From contig CAYGZC010000136.1 of assembly GCA_964354225.1 (NCBI GenBank), forward strand, positions 1 through 20,989: a stretch of DNA of 20,989 bases, given 5' to 3'. A program made the translations under genes and the position numbers. This stretch comes from CAYGZC01 sp964354225 (GTDB lineage Bacteria > Bacteroidota > Ignavibacteria > UBA10030 > SZUA-254). Positions 1 through 5,536 of this stretch are shown piece by piece; positions within the stretch are counted from its first letter, which is position 1; each line of letters begins with the position of its first letter. Below the pieces are notes generated by a model. It was not told where the DNA came from. It made no database searches and was given only the letters and a program-made list of their open reading frames with translations.

Positions 1-414
1 ATTCGTTACTGTTACTAATACCTCGTCTACTCTCTCTACTTTAGGTGTTGGCGCACTTGCTTTATTTCCATCGTCATCTTCATCTTCTAATCCTAAAAGA
101 GATACCAACGTACCTCGTCTGTAATAAGTGTTACAAGCTAATAGCTTTTGAGCATTACCACAATCCACGTATTTCATAAAGCCTTTTACCTCAGTATTAG
201 ATTCTGTACAATGTAAGATAGTTTGTAACCCTTCGATATTAGGCTCAAAGATAATAACTACTCCTAAGTCATTTAAAGGCTTTTTAACCTTATCTAATAC
301 CTCGTTTAAAGTAGCATATTTAGACTTGAAATGTGGATTGTTTCCATCCTTTACAACAGAGATATTCTGCTTTTGAAAGGCTAGTAATTTGGTGTAAATG
401 TTTTCGTTTTTCAT
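1..414 (-). CDS. erf: ERF-family single-strand annealing recombinase (partial, runs off left edge)
   Basis: 138 codons are visible from the ATG at 414 and the frame is open through base 1, so the C-terminus is missing. ERF proteins bind single-stranded DNA and promote annealing and recombination of phage genomes. The sequence shows the family's two landmarks: an N-terminal VVKDGNNPHFKSKYATL (about residues 20-36), matching the usual 'K...NPHFKSKYA' start, and a TYYRRGTLVSLLGLEDEDDDG segment (about residues 95-115), matching 'TYARRYALxxLLGI..EDDDGN'. An acidic/Pro-rich tail begins after this, as in relatives. It is the most downstream visible gene of the leftward early operon. A TTTG-N20-TATCTTTA promoter-like sequence lies just upstream and the start has the local AAAACT-ATG leader. 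The family call is from remembered motifs. Confidence 0.85.
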   Translation of the reverse strand, partial: MKNENIYTKLLAFQKQNISVVKDGNNPHFKSKYATLNEVLDKVKKPLNDLGVVIIFEPNIEGLQTILHCTESNTEVKGFMKYVDCGNAQKLLACNTYYRRGTLVSLLGLEDEDDDGNKASAPTPKVERVDEVLVTVTN

Positions 415-429
415 AGTTTTAATTTTTAG

Positions 430-461
430 TAAAGATAGGTTAATTAGGCATTAAAAACAAA
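430..461 (-). promoter_or_regulatory. Promoter-like sequence upstream of erf
   Basis: Read on the minus strand, TTTG (461-458) is followed after 20 bases by TATCTTTA (437-430). This is a one-mismatch fit to the Bacteroidota -33 TTTG / -7 TAnnTTTG pattern, 15 bases upstream of the erf ATG. It overlaps the end of the preceding small gene, so it would be an internal promoter giving erf extra transcription. Confidence 0.4.
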
Positions 462-595
462 GATAAATGTGTTTCTTTTTTAAAATAATTTATCTCATAT
501 AATTCTGTATAAGCATTGTAAATTACGTGAGCGTGTGGACTTATCTTTTTAGCTTCTTCTAAAGCTAGATATACGTCTGTTGGGATTGTTCTCAT
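440..595 (-). CDS. Small hypothetical protein, 51 aa
   Basis: Found by reading the minus strand: ATG at 595, TAA at 442-440, 51 residues beginning MRTIPTDVYLALEEAKKISP. Its ATG overlaps the TGA of the upstream gene (ATGA), the same join seen throughout this operon, which is the main reason to believe it. The first half is a predicted amphipathic helix and the second half is rich in Tyr and Lys. I do not recognise a family. It sits between a small membrane protein gene and erf. Confidence 0.6.
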   Translation of the reverse strand: MRTIPTDVYLALEEAKKISPHAHVIYNAYTELYEINYFKKETHLSLFLMPN

Positions 596-855
596 TTCTT
601 AGCCCTCCCTATACATCTTCCAGTTACGTTATATTCCATATCGCAATATGAGATTAAACTATCTTGGAACTTATTACACTTAGCTATTGACTCAGTTTTA
701 TACTGTTCAAATCTTTCGTCTTTAGCGTTACGATCTAAAAGGATGTAACCTAGAAAGATAGTTACTATTAACATATTGGTTATAAACCAACGCTTATCGT
801 TTCTCATTACCCTATGCTTAACATAGTTGTTTATTCCGCAGTCTATTATTTTCAT
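592..855 (-). CDS. Small single-pass membrane protein, 87 aa
   Basis: One hydrophobic segment (about residues 24-41, ITNMLIVTIFLGYILL) follows a basic N-terminus, predicting a single membrane anchor. The remaining 45 residues are hydrophilic and contain three cysteines (CNKF, YCDM, RCIG). A second possible start is Met17, which would leave only a short basic leader. The gene starts one base after the stop of the pentapeptide gene and its stop overlaps the next ATG, so translation is probably coupled. No family recognised. Small membrane proteins in phage early operons often act on the host envelope or in exclusion, but nothing here shows that. Confidence 0.65.
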   Translation of the reverse strand: MKIIDCGINNYVKHRVMRNDKRWFITNMLIVTIFLGYILLDRNAKDERFEQYKTESIAKCNKFQDSLISYCDMEYNVTGRCIGRAKK

Positions 856-856
856 G

Positions 857-1327
857 TTATTTAGTTTTATTTAGTTCTAACCATTTTTTACATACTTCAA
901 AAGCCATAACTCTATATTGACTTTTTAAACTTCCATCGTTTGGAAATTCACAGTAGTTATTCCAAAAATCTGCATCCCATTCAGATACTAATCTAGTATA
1001 ACAACCTAATCTAATATAGTGTTGATTATCTTCTGATATTATAGGCATAGCGATATAATGGTATAAGCCAGTAAATACGGTAGTTTTTAAAATTTTTATA
1101 CCACGAAGGTTAGCACCACGAAGGTAAACACCACTAAGGTCAGCATCACTAAGGTAAGCACCATTAAGGTTAGCACCACGAAGGTTAGCACCACTAAGGT
1201 AAGCACCACGAAGGTCAGTTTTTTGCTTTACAGCCTCTAAAAGCGTTTCTTTAATCGTATTGTTTTCTTTTGAATACTCGAAAATTATCGAGCTAGTCCA
1301 TCTGTTTTTAATTTCAATTTTAATCAT
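857..1327 (-). CDS. Pentapeptide-repeat protein, 156 aa
   Basis: Residues 37-76 are eight consecutive pentapeptides of the A(D/N/Y)LxG type (TDLRG, AYLSG, ANLRG, ANLNG, AYLSD, ADLSG, VYLRG, ANLRG). Such repeats fold into a right-handed quadrilateral beta-helix. The roughly 36-residue N-terminal part and the 80-residue C-terminal part (many Trp, Tyr and Cys, ending in a helix near FEVCKKWLEL) flank it. The helix would have only about two coils, far shorter than the Qnr/MfpA gyrase-protecting proteins, so a DNA-mimic role is only a guess. Small proteins of this layout are common in bacteroidotal phages. The ATG overlaps the stop of the 41-aa gene upstream (ATGA). Confidence 0.85.
   Translation of the reverse strand: MIKIEIKNRWTSSIIFEYSKENNTIKETLLEAVKQKTDLRGAYLSGANLRGANLNGAYLSDADLSGVYLRGANLRGIKILKTTVFTGLYHYIAMPIISEDNQHYIRLGCYTRLVSEWDADFWNNYCEFPNDGSLKSQYRVMAFEVCKKWLELNKTK
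1100..1219 (-). repeat. Tandem 15-bp repeat encoding the pentapeptides
   Basis: Eight 15-bp units, similar at the DNA level as well (plus-strand core AAGGTTAGCACCACG with third-position and second-codon changes), encode the eight pentapeptides. DNA identity between units is high enough for slippage to change copy number. It is coding and not a CRISPR: no alternating spacers. Confidence 0.8.
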
Positions 1328-1449
1328 AGTGTTTTAATTTTAGGGGTTAATATTTGATTGTTTCTATTTCTGATAAACTTTTGCCACGAACTGTAAGAGA
1401 TGAATCTAAAGTCAGGCTGTACGGTGTGTTTAATTGCTAGTACTTTCAT
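1324..1449 (-). CDS. Small hypothetical protein, 41 aa
   Basis: ATG at 1449 shares a base with the upstream stop (TAATG) and its TGA overlaps the pentapeptide gene's ATG (ATGA). It thus fills the 119-base gap exactly, which is the main support. The product starts MKVLAIKHTVQPDF and is basic in its second half. No recognisable family. The alternative is that the stretch is a leader for the pentapeptide gene, since it also holds one copy of the AATATTAACC motif (1354-1345). Confidence 0.5.
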   Translation of the reverse strand: MKVLAIKHTVQPDFRFISYSSWQKFIRNRNNQILTPKIKTL

Positions 1450-1742
1450 TAGTTTAGAGCGTTAAAGTTAACATAAGTTAGTTCTAATTCGGTAATCATT
1501 TTATAGTGGTTATCATTCTTCTTTGTGATAGCGTATAACTCAAACAACTCTCTCTCAATCTCTCTTATTTGAAATATTCTATCTTGGTTGCTATTAGCTT
1601 TCATCTTAGCAGAGTGAACAGTAAAGTTAGTGTAATACTTTTTAATCACTTTATAAGGCTGTCTAAGTTCATTAGATGCTTCTTCTTCGGTCATTGCTTT
1701 TAAGTAGCAATCGTAGACCTTTTGGTTTAGTGTGTTATTCAT
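1449..1742 (-). CDS. Hypothetical helical protein, 97 aa
   Basis: Unrecognised. The N-terminal half (KVYDCYLKAMTEEEASNELR, then QPYKVIKKYYTNF) could be a helix-turn-helix-like unit: 'MTEEEASNELRQPYKVIKKYY' has the spacing of a turn between two helices. The second half is a charged amphipathic helix (REIERELFELYAI) followed by another helix. It is possibly a small DNA-binding or adaptor protein, but this is inference from composition only. The start lies in an ATGA overlap with the 51-aa coiled-coil gene upstream. Confidence 0.65.
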   Translation of the reverse strand: MNNTLNQKVYDCYLKAMTEEEASNELRQPYKVIKKYYTNFTVHSAKMKANSNQDRIFQIREIERELFELYAITKKNDNHYKMITELELTYVNFNALN

Positions 1743-1894
1743 GGCTTCAAAATTTTAAGTCTTAACTCACTTTTAGCTAACTCTAATTCATAAAGTTGAT
1801 CACGGATAATAGCAAGGGACAAATCTATTTTATCACTCATAATAATATAGTCTTTGTCTAATTCAGCTTTTAATTTTAGTTGTTCTAGTTCCAT
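1739..1894 (-). CDS. Small coiled-coil protein, 51 aa
   Basis: Read on the minus strand from ATG 1894 to TGA 1741-1739; the stop overlaps the next gene's ATG (ATGA). The product (start MELEQLKLKAELDKDY) is almost entirely Leu, Glu, Lys and Asp with Leu/Ile at heptad-like spacing, predicting one long coiled coil or helical hairpin. An AATATTAACCAATAA motif lies 11 bases upstream of its ATG. No family recognised. Confidence 0.6.
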   Translation of the reverse strand: MELEQLKLKAELDKDYIIMSDKIDLSLAIIRDQLYELELAKSELRLKILKP

Positions 1895-1905
1895 AGTTTT
1901 ATAGT

Positions 1906-2091
1906 TTATTGGTTAATATTAGTAATTTCTGATTGTGCTTCATTAAAGAAATCGTGAAAAGATTGCTCTGTTGCGTTTTGTTTTAAATACATTAAACAAA
2001 GTAAAGAGCATTTTTTAGCGTCTTCCATATTTACAGTTCCAATTTTAATGAAACTTAAATAAATCTCTTCTGCTTTTTTTCTAGGTGTCAT
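1906..2091 (-). CDS. Small hypothetical protein, 61 aa
   Basis: Starts MTPRKKAEEIYLSF. It is a short helical protein with a Cys pair around residues 28-32 (KKCSLLCLM). Small proteins starting 'MTPxxKAxEL...' are frequent in flavobacterial phages and prophages, but I know no function. It ends NINQ-stop, encoded by AATATTAACCAATAA. The ATG at 2091 is 4 bases downstream of another copy of that motif. Confidence 0.65.
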   Translation of the reverse strand: MTPRKKAEEIYLSFIKIGTVNMEDAKKCSLLCLMYLKQNATEQSFHDFFNEAQSEITNINQ

Positions 2092-2108
2092 AATTTTATT
2101 GGTTAATA

Positions 2109-2372
2109 TTAGTTCTCTTTTATTGCTTCTGTTATCTTTATGCTTGGAAACTCTTTAAACGGGGTGTCTTTATCTAATTTAAAGTAATTTTCCATAACAT
2201 CTTTTATTAATGTTTTCTTATAATCGCTTCTATAAAGGTTGTGCATCCATCCGTAATCTCCTCCAATATCTTTTTTTAAATACCACCATCCAGTAAATGT
2301 TAATCTTTGAATGTAGTAGTATTCTGTATATCCATTAGGATTGCATTTTTCTACAAGTCTTAATTTTATCAT
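2109..2372 (-). CDS. Hypothetical protein, 87 aa
   Basis: Aromatic-rich first half (YTEYYYIQRL, FTGWWYLKKD, YGWMHNLYRS) suggests a compact beta-sheet domain; the C-terminus is a short helix. I do not recognise the family. It sits in the early operon between the CxxC microprotein gene and the 61-aa gene, preceded 4 bases upstream by ATATTAACCAATAA (2390-2377) and the AAGACT-ATG leader. Confidence 0.65.
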   Translation of the reverse strand: MIKLRLVEKCNPNGYTEYYYIQRLTFTGWWYLKKDIGGDYGWMHNLYRSDYKKTLIKDVMENYFKLDKDTPFKEFPSIKITEAIKEN

Positions 2373-2376
2373 AGTC

Positions 2377-2550
2377 TTATTGGTTAATATCGTGTAAGCA
2401 TTCTGAGCAAAGCATTAAAGGTTTTAAATCTACCATGAATGTATAAAGGTCTTCGCTCTCAAAGTACTCTAAACATTTATCGCATCTTTCTTTTTCTCTA
2501 GGTTCGTTATTCTCAGGAGGCACTTCTTGTTTCCAGTTATCGTAGTTCAT
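2377..2550 (-). CDS. CxxC...CxxC microprotein, 57 aa, zinc-binding-like
   Basis: ATG at 2550, TAA at 2379-2377. Two CxxC pairs are visible: CDKC near residues 23-26 and CSEC near residues 48-51, spaced about 21 residues apart, a typical zinc-ribbon or knuckle arrangement. Tyr, Phe and Glu lie between the pairs and the protein ends DINQ. The first third is acidic and Pro-rich. Its ATG overlaps the stop of the ribbon-helix-helix gene (ATGA). A small zinc-binding regulator or inhibitor is the likely class; the target is unknown. It was too short for routine calling and was read from the minus strand. Confidence 0.65.
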   Translation of the reverse strand: MNYDNWKQEVPPENNEPREKERCDKCLEYFESEDLYTFMVDLKPLMLCSECLHDINQ

Positions 2551-2693
2551 TTTACTTCAGGGTATTTAGTTTCTAATGCTTCTGTAATTAATTCTTGTAA
2601 TGTCTTATCTGAATCTAATGCTAATTGGCTAAAAGCCTTTCTGACACGTTTGTTTTTAAAGGTGTAGAGGTACTTTGGTTTCTGTTCTTTCAT
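2547..2693 (-). CDS. Ribbon-helix-helix-like DNA-binding protein, 48 aa
   Basis: First gene after the leftward promoter. Of 48 residues, the first ~12 could form the beta strand (PKYLYTF), followed by helix A (NKRVRKAFSQLALD), a turn (SDKT) and helix B (LQELITEALETKY). 'LALDxxxTLQELIxEAL' matches the pattern of Arc/MetJ/ParG-type ribbon-helix-helix proteins, which bind operators as dimers. The position at the head of the operon, next to a divergent promoter region, fits a small repressor of one or both promoters. The 48-aa length is at the short end for the family but similar to Arc (53 aa). Stop and next ATG overlap (ATGA). Confidence 0.65.
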   Translation of the reverse strand: MKEQKPKYLYTFKNKRVRKAFSQLALDSDKTLQELITEALETKYPEVK

Positions 2694-2715
2694 ATCTTTA
2701 GTTATTAATTATGGA

Positions 2716-2743
2716 CAAATATACATATATAAATATATACAAA
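2716..2743 (-). promoter_or_regulatory. Leftward early promoter
   Basis: On the minus strand TTTG (2743-2740) is followed after 16 bases by TATATTTG (2723-2716), an exact TAnnTTTG. The ATG of the ribbon-helix-helix gene is 22 bases further. The spacer is an alternating TA-rich stretch with near-palindromic character (ATATATTTATATAT), a plausible operator for the small regulator encoded next. The spacing is at the short edge of the usual range. Confidence 0.6.
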
Positions 2744-2797
2744 CCTAATTTATTTTCATTTATTTTTAATAAATCTTTAGTAAATATCGCAAATAGT

Positions 2798-2826
2798 TTT
2801 GTAAGTCGTTAATAATCCTATCTTTG
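2798..2826 (+). promoter_or_regulatory. Rightward promoter for the packaging/tail operon
   Basis: TTTG (2798-2801), 17-base spacer, then TATCTTTG (2819-2826), an exact fit to the Bacteroidota -7 element. The GTG start of the first gene is 52 bases downstream. A second weaker box, TATATTTA (2867-2874), sits only 4 bases before the GTG and lacks a clear TTTG partner. The 185-base gap 2694-2878 holds only these divergent promoter elements; I see no gene in it. Confidence 0.6.
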
Positions 2827-2878
2827 TAACCTTTTAACAATATGTATAATAGTTTAACAAATTGACTATATTTACATC

Positions 2879-3244
2879 GTGAATATTAACCCAAGTATAT
2901 TACTTAACAGCGTATGTGAGGCTTTAGAAATTGATAAGGATAAACTCCTAATCAAAAAGCAGGGCAACCAAAAGTATAGAGATGCCAGGTTAATAGTTTC
3001 TCACATATTCCGTAAGAGGTTATTTACAACTAAAGTAATATACGGTTCTATTGGAGAAGGTAAGAGAGCAATGATCGAAGTAGACCAACCGATAACTTAT
3101 AGAGAGATAGCAACAATACTACAAAGAACAAAACCACAAACAGCAATGGCTTCTGAATTAGCCTGTAAAGACTTGCTATGCTCTTCTAAAGAGTTTAAAG
3201 CTAAGTACGATGCTGTAATAAACCTAATAGACCGTAATGGCTAA
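2879..3244 (+). CDS. DnaA domain IV-like DNA-binding protein, 121 aa
   Basis: GTG start. The layout is that of the DnaA C-terminal domain: residues ~8-28 (a helix ending 'EALEIDKDKLLIKKQG'), a helix with 'KYRDARLIVSHIF' corresponding to the 'R...AR.I.hYL' helix, then 'ITYREIATILQRTKPQTAMASELACKDLL' in the place of the 'LpeIG..FgRDHtTV.HA..kI' helix-turn-helix, and a final helix. There is no AAA+ ATPase, so it is a stand-alone DNA-binding module. A ~20-residue insert (about residues 48-68) separates the two halves. It is first in the operon and overlaps terS by 8 bases, so it may recognise phage DNA for packaging or regulate the operon. The fold call is by pattern and key contacts such as RDHT are degenerate. 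Confidence 0.55.
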   Translation: MNINPSILLNSVCEALEIDKDKLLIKKQGNQKYRDARLIVSHIFRKRLFTTKVIYGSIGEGKRAMIEVDQPITYREIATILQRTKPQTAMASELACKDLLCSSKEFKAKYDAVINLIDRNG

Positions 3245-3647
3245 CATAAAGTACATTAAGAAGCCTGAAGACATATACATTATGTTCGATCAGTACATTA
3301 AAGACTTAAAGGCTAATCCCATTAAAGTTCACGATTTTGTTGGTAAGGATGGAATGAGTGTACACAGACTCAAAGAAAGACCTATTACAATGGAGGGTTT
3401 TAGATCATTCGGACACAAACAAGGTGTAACTTTAAAGCATTATTTCGATAATACTGATAAGGCTTACGAAGAATTTTGTACAATCTGTTCACGTGTAAAG
3501 GATGAAATACGTAGAGAGCAGATAGAGGGAGGCATGGTAGGTATCTATAACCCTTCAATAACACAGCGATTAAATAGCTTAGTAGATAAGACCGAAATCA
3601 AACTACCAAAAGTTGGAACGGACTTAGAAGATGAAAAGTATGAATAA
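3237..3647 (+). CDS. terS: Terminase small subunit, DNA-packaging gp3-like, 136 aa
   Basis: TerS recognises the packaging site on phage DNA and delivers it to the large subunit. The sequence has the hallmarks of the gp3-type packaging proteins: 'RPITMEGFRSFGHKQGVTLKHYF' (about residues 48-70), an HTH of the form 'PltltGlalalG.s..tl..Y', then a helix 'FCTICSRVKDEIRREQIEGGMVG' followed by 'YNPSITQRLNSL' (residues ~81-115), matching the family's '...I...Q.e.g..G.y.p.i....L'. The C-terminus is acidic. It overlaps the DnaA-like gene by 8 bases and its stop forms TAATG with the terL start, the classic terS-terL pair. Confidence 0.8.
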   Translation: MANIKYIKKPEDIYIMFDQYIKDLKANPIKVHDFVGKDGMSVHRLKERPITMEGFRSFGHKQGVTLKHYFDNTDKAYEEFCTICSRVKDEIRREQIEGGMVGIYNPSITQRLNSLVDKTEIKLPKVGTDLEDEKYE

Positions 3648-5020
3648 TGCCTACATTCAAAAAGAAGTGGTTTAATCCATTATACTTTATCCTTAAAGAC
3701 TTAATAAAAGACAATACGATAAGAACAGTATTAGTCTATGGTGGTAAGTCCTCGTCTAAAACAGTTACGTTATGCCAGTTATTATCAATGGAGGCTTATA
3801 TGAAAAAGTCTTCTTCAATAGCTTTTAGAAAGCATAACAACTTAATAAAAACTACCCTTAAGAAATCATTTGACTTAGCAATAGAATCTACTAGGCTAGG
3901 TGAGGCATTTGAGAGCTTAGACTTTATGTATAGAACTTCAGATGCTGAGATAGTAATGAAGGGTTTAGATAATGAAGAGAAAGCTAAGGGTGTAGAAAGC
4001 TACAAGTATCTTTATGTAGATGAGTTAAACCATTTCACTCAAGATGAGTGGCGACAATTCGGCTTATCGTTAAGAGGTATTGAAGGGCAAAAGTTATTCG
4101 CTTCATGGAATCCAGTTGACCAAGATAGTTGGGTAAAGAAGAAGTTAATTGATAAATATGAATGGGTAGATACTGATTATAAATTACCATGCGAAAACTC
4201 ATTTGTTAAGCGTTCTAGTTGTGGTAAGGTAGTATTGATTAAAACAACCTACGAAGACAATTATTGGATTAATGGCAGTCCTGATGGAACTTATGGTTAT
4301 AGAGATGAAAATCTTATAGCTGAGTATAACGACTTAAGGATGTTCGACCAAAACAGCTACAATGTAAACGTATTAGGTGAATGGGGTGAGATTAAGGTAG
4401 GAGAAAGCCCTTTCGCTACTCAATGGATAGATGCTAAACATATCTCAGAAGAGCCAAAGTACGACCCGAAGAAACAACTAATAATATCTATTGACTTTAA
4501 TCTTACACCCTTCTGCGTTACGTTCCATCACTTCTTTCAAGATGAGAAAGGAGTACACGGACATCAATTTGATGAGATGGATATTAAACAGGGTTCTATT
4601 CCTGCTATGATAGATGCTATTAAAACACGATATGCAGCATCTTTACCTAATGCTATACTAACTGGTGATGCAATGGGAAACAGAGGCGACATAAGCCAAA
4701 GAGATAACGGTAGTTTATACCTTCAATTATTAAGAGGTTTAGGTATGCGAGAAAGCCAATTAAAGTCTTCAAACAATCCAACGCATGAGAATAGTAGAGC
4801 AGATACAAACTATGTCTTATACCATTTCCCTGACTTTAAGATTCATAAGAGTTGCGTTAACTCAATACGAGATATGCGTAATGTTCAGGTAGATGCGTTT
4901 GGAGGTATCTTAAAGAAGGATAGAAAGGATGTAAACCAACGAGCCGATTATATTGACACGATCCGTTATTTGATTCACAATATCTATTATAAATGGATTG
5001 AGCAGTCGCAAAAGAGATAA
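3647..5020 (+). CDS. terL: Terminase large subunit, ATPase-nuclease, 457 aa
   Basis: TerL is the ATP-driven motor and endonuclease that cuts concatemers and fills the procapsid. Visible motifs: Walker A GGKSSSKT (residues 32-39), Walker B YLYVDELNHF (D125/E126 acidic pair), coupling segment SWNP (153-156), and a C-terminal RNase H-like nuclease with D283 (SIDFNLTP), D341 (TGDAMG) and D434/D437 (RADYIDTIRYL). Length is normal for the family. The Walker A has Ser instead of Gly before the Lys (SSSK for SSGK), a variation seen in terminases. Just downstream lies a 135-base spacer, not the expected portal gene. Confidence 0.95.
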   Translation: MPTFKKKWFNPLYFILKDLIKDNTIRTVLVYGGKSSSKTVTLCQLLSMEAYMKKSSSIAFRKHNNLIKTTLKKSFDLAIESTRLGEAFESLDFMYRTSDAEIVMKGLDNEEKAKGVESYKYLYVDELNHFTQDEWRQFGLSLRGIEGQKLFASWNPVDQDSWVKKKLIDKYEWVDTDYKLPCENSFVKRSSCGKVVLIKTTYEDNYWINGSPDGTYGYRDENLIAEYNDLRMFDQNSYNVNVLGEWGEIKVGESPFATQWIDAKHISEEPKYDPKKQLIISIDFNLTPFCVTFHHFFQDEKGVHGHQFDEMDIKQGSIPAMIDAIKTRYAASLPNAILTGDAMGNRGDISQRDNGSLYLQLLRGLGMRESQLKSSNNPTHENSRADTNYVLYHFPDFKIHKSCVNSIRDMRNVQVDAFGGILKKDRKDVNQRADYIDTIRYLIHNIYYKWIEQSQKR

Positions 5021-5028
5021 TTACTTAC

Positions 5029-5076
5029 CTAAGTAAATAGCGTTCCAATAAGTAATCCGTTTAAATGATTTTTCAT
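5029..5076 (-). other. 15-codon minus-strand mini-ORF with early-gene leader
   Basis: In the terL-tail spacer, the minus strand carries ATAAAACT-ATG followed by 14 codons (MKNHLNGLLIGTLFT) and TAG. The leader and the A-rich start match those of erf and other leftward genes. It is too short to call a gene: it may be a decayed gene start, a leader peptide or chance. Confidence 0.3.
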
Positions 5077-5094
5077 AGTTTTATATTTAGATTA

Positions 5095-5102
5095 CAAAGA
5101 TA
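5095..5102 (-). promoter_or_regulatory. Orphan minus-strand -7 box (TATCTTTG)
   Basis: TATCTTTG on the minus strand is an exact TAnnTTTG; a TTTG (5118-5115) lies only 12 bases upstream, closer than usual. A transcript from here would begin just before the 15-codon ORF and run antisense into terL. Confidence 0.35.
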
Positions 5103-5143
5103 AGCAATATTTAACAAACTGTATTATAAATTTATTAAATAAT

Positions 5144-5151
5144 TATATTTG
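5144..5151 (+). promoter_or_regulatory. -7 box directly before the first tail gene
   Basis: TATATTTG is an exact TAnnTTTG ending 4 bases before the ATG at 5156. No clear TTTG is seen 16-23 bases upstream. If used, the mRNA would be leaderless or nearly so, giving the tail module its own promoter after the terL spacer. Confidence 0.4.
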
Positions 5152-5155
5152 TAGT

Positions 5156-5536
5156 ATGTCAATTTGTACGCCCTGCACCAAGTTAAAAGCAATCAGTTTA
5201 TGTACTGATTCAATTATAGTAGGTAAAGCACCATTAGCTTTAACGCCTTACGCTATTTACTTTAAGTCATTAGCTACTGGTAAAATACATACATATTATG
5301 TTACTTCGGATGCTTCTAAATGGCTTACAATTACTTTAGATGCTGGTTTCCCTTTAGCAACCTTAACTTCTTATGAGTTGTGGATAAACACTTTAGGAGA
5401 TAGCATAGAATCGCAAGAAAACCTAATCATAGGGTTAACAACGGCTACGTGTTATACTATACAAGCTAACAACGTGTTTAATTCTTATTACGAGATTAAT
5501 CAAAACTACTCAACACAAACATTAGAGATAGCATGA
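5156..5536 (+). CDS. Putative virion structural protein, 126 aa
   Basis: Beta-rich, Thr/Ser/Ala-rich and with little charge, composition typical of phage structural proteins. Segments such as TLTSYELWINTLGDS and LLGL-like strands suggest an immunoglobulin-like or neck/tail sandwich. It starts with closely spaced cysteines (MSICTPCTKLKAISLCTD). It is the first gene after the terL spacer and overlaps the next gene (ATGA). By position it could be a head-tail connector or tail-associated protein, but no family is recognised with certainty. Confidence 0.5.
   Translation: MSICTPCTKLKAISLCTDSIIVGKAPLALTPYAIYFKSLATGKIHTYYVTSDASKWLTITLDAGFPLATLTSYELWINTLGDSIESQENLIIGLTTATCYTIQANNVFNSYYEINQNYSTQTLEIA

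Larger units (their letters stand above)
1345..2891. promoter_or_regulatory. Dispersed AATATTAACC motif, five copies
   Basis: Sites: minus strand 1354-1345, 1920-1911, 2110-2101 (all exact) and 2390-2381 (9 of 10); plus strand 2882-2891 (exact, inside the first codons of the DnaA-like gene). Three copies (1920-1906, 2110-2096, 2390-2377) extend to the longer form (AAT)ATTAACCAATAA and lie 4-11 bases upstream of a start codon. It may be an operator, a translation-start element, or only the codons for a shared C-terminal NINQ. Confidence 0.4.

Noticed and set aside
1100..1219. CRISPR-like array of short repeats
   Set aside because: Units are 15 bp with no spacers and encode in-frame pentapeptides.
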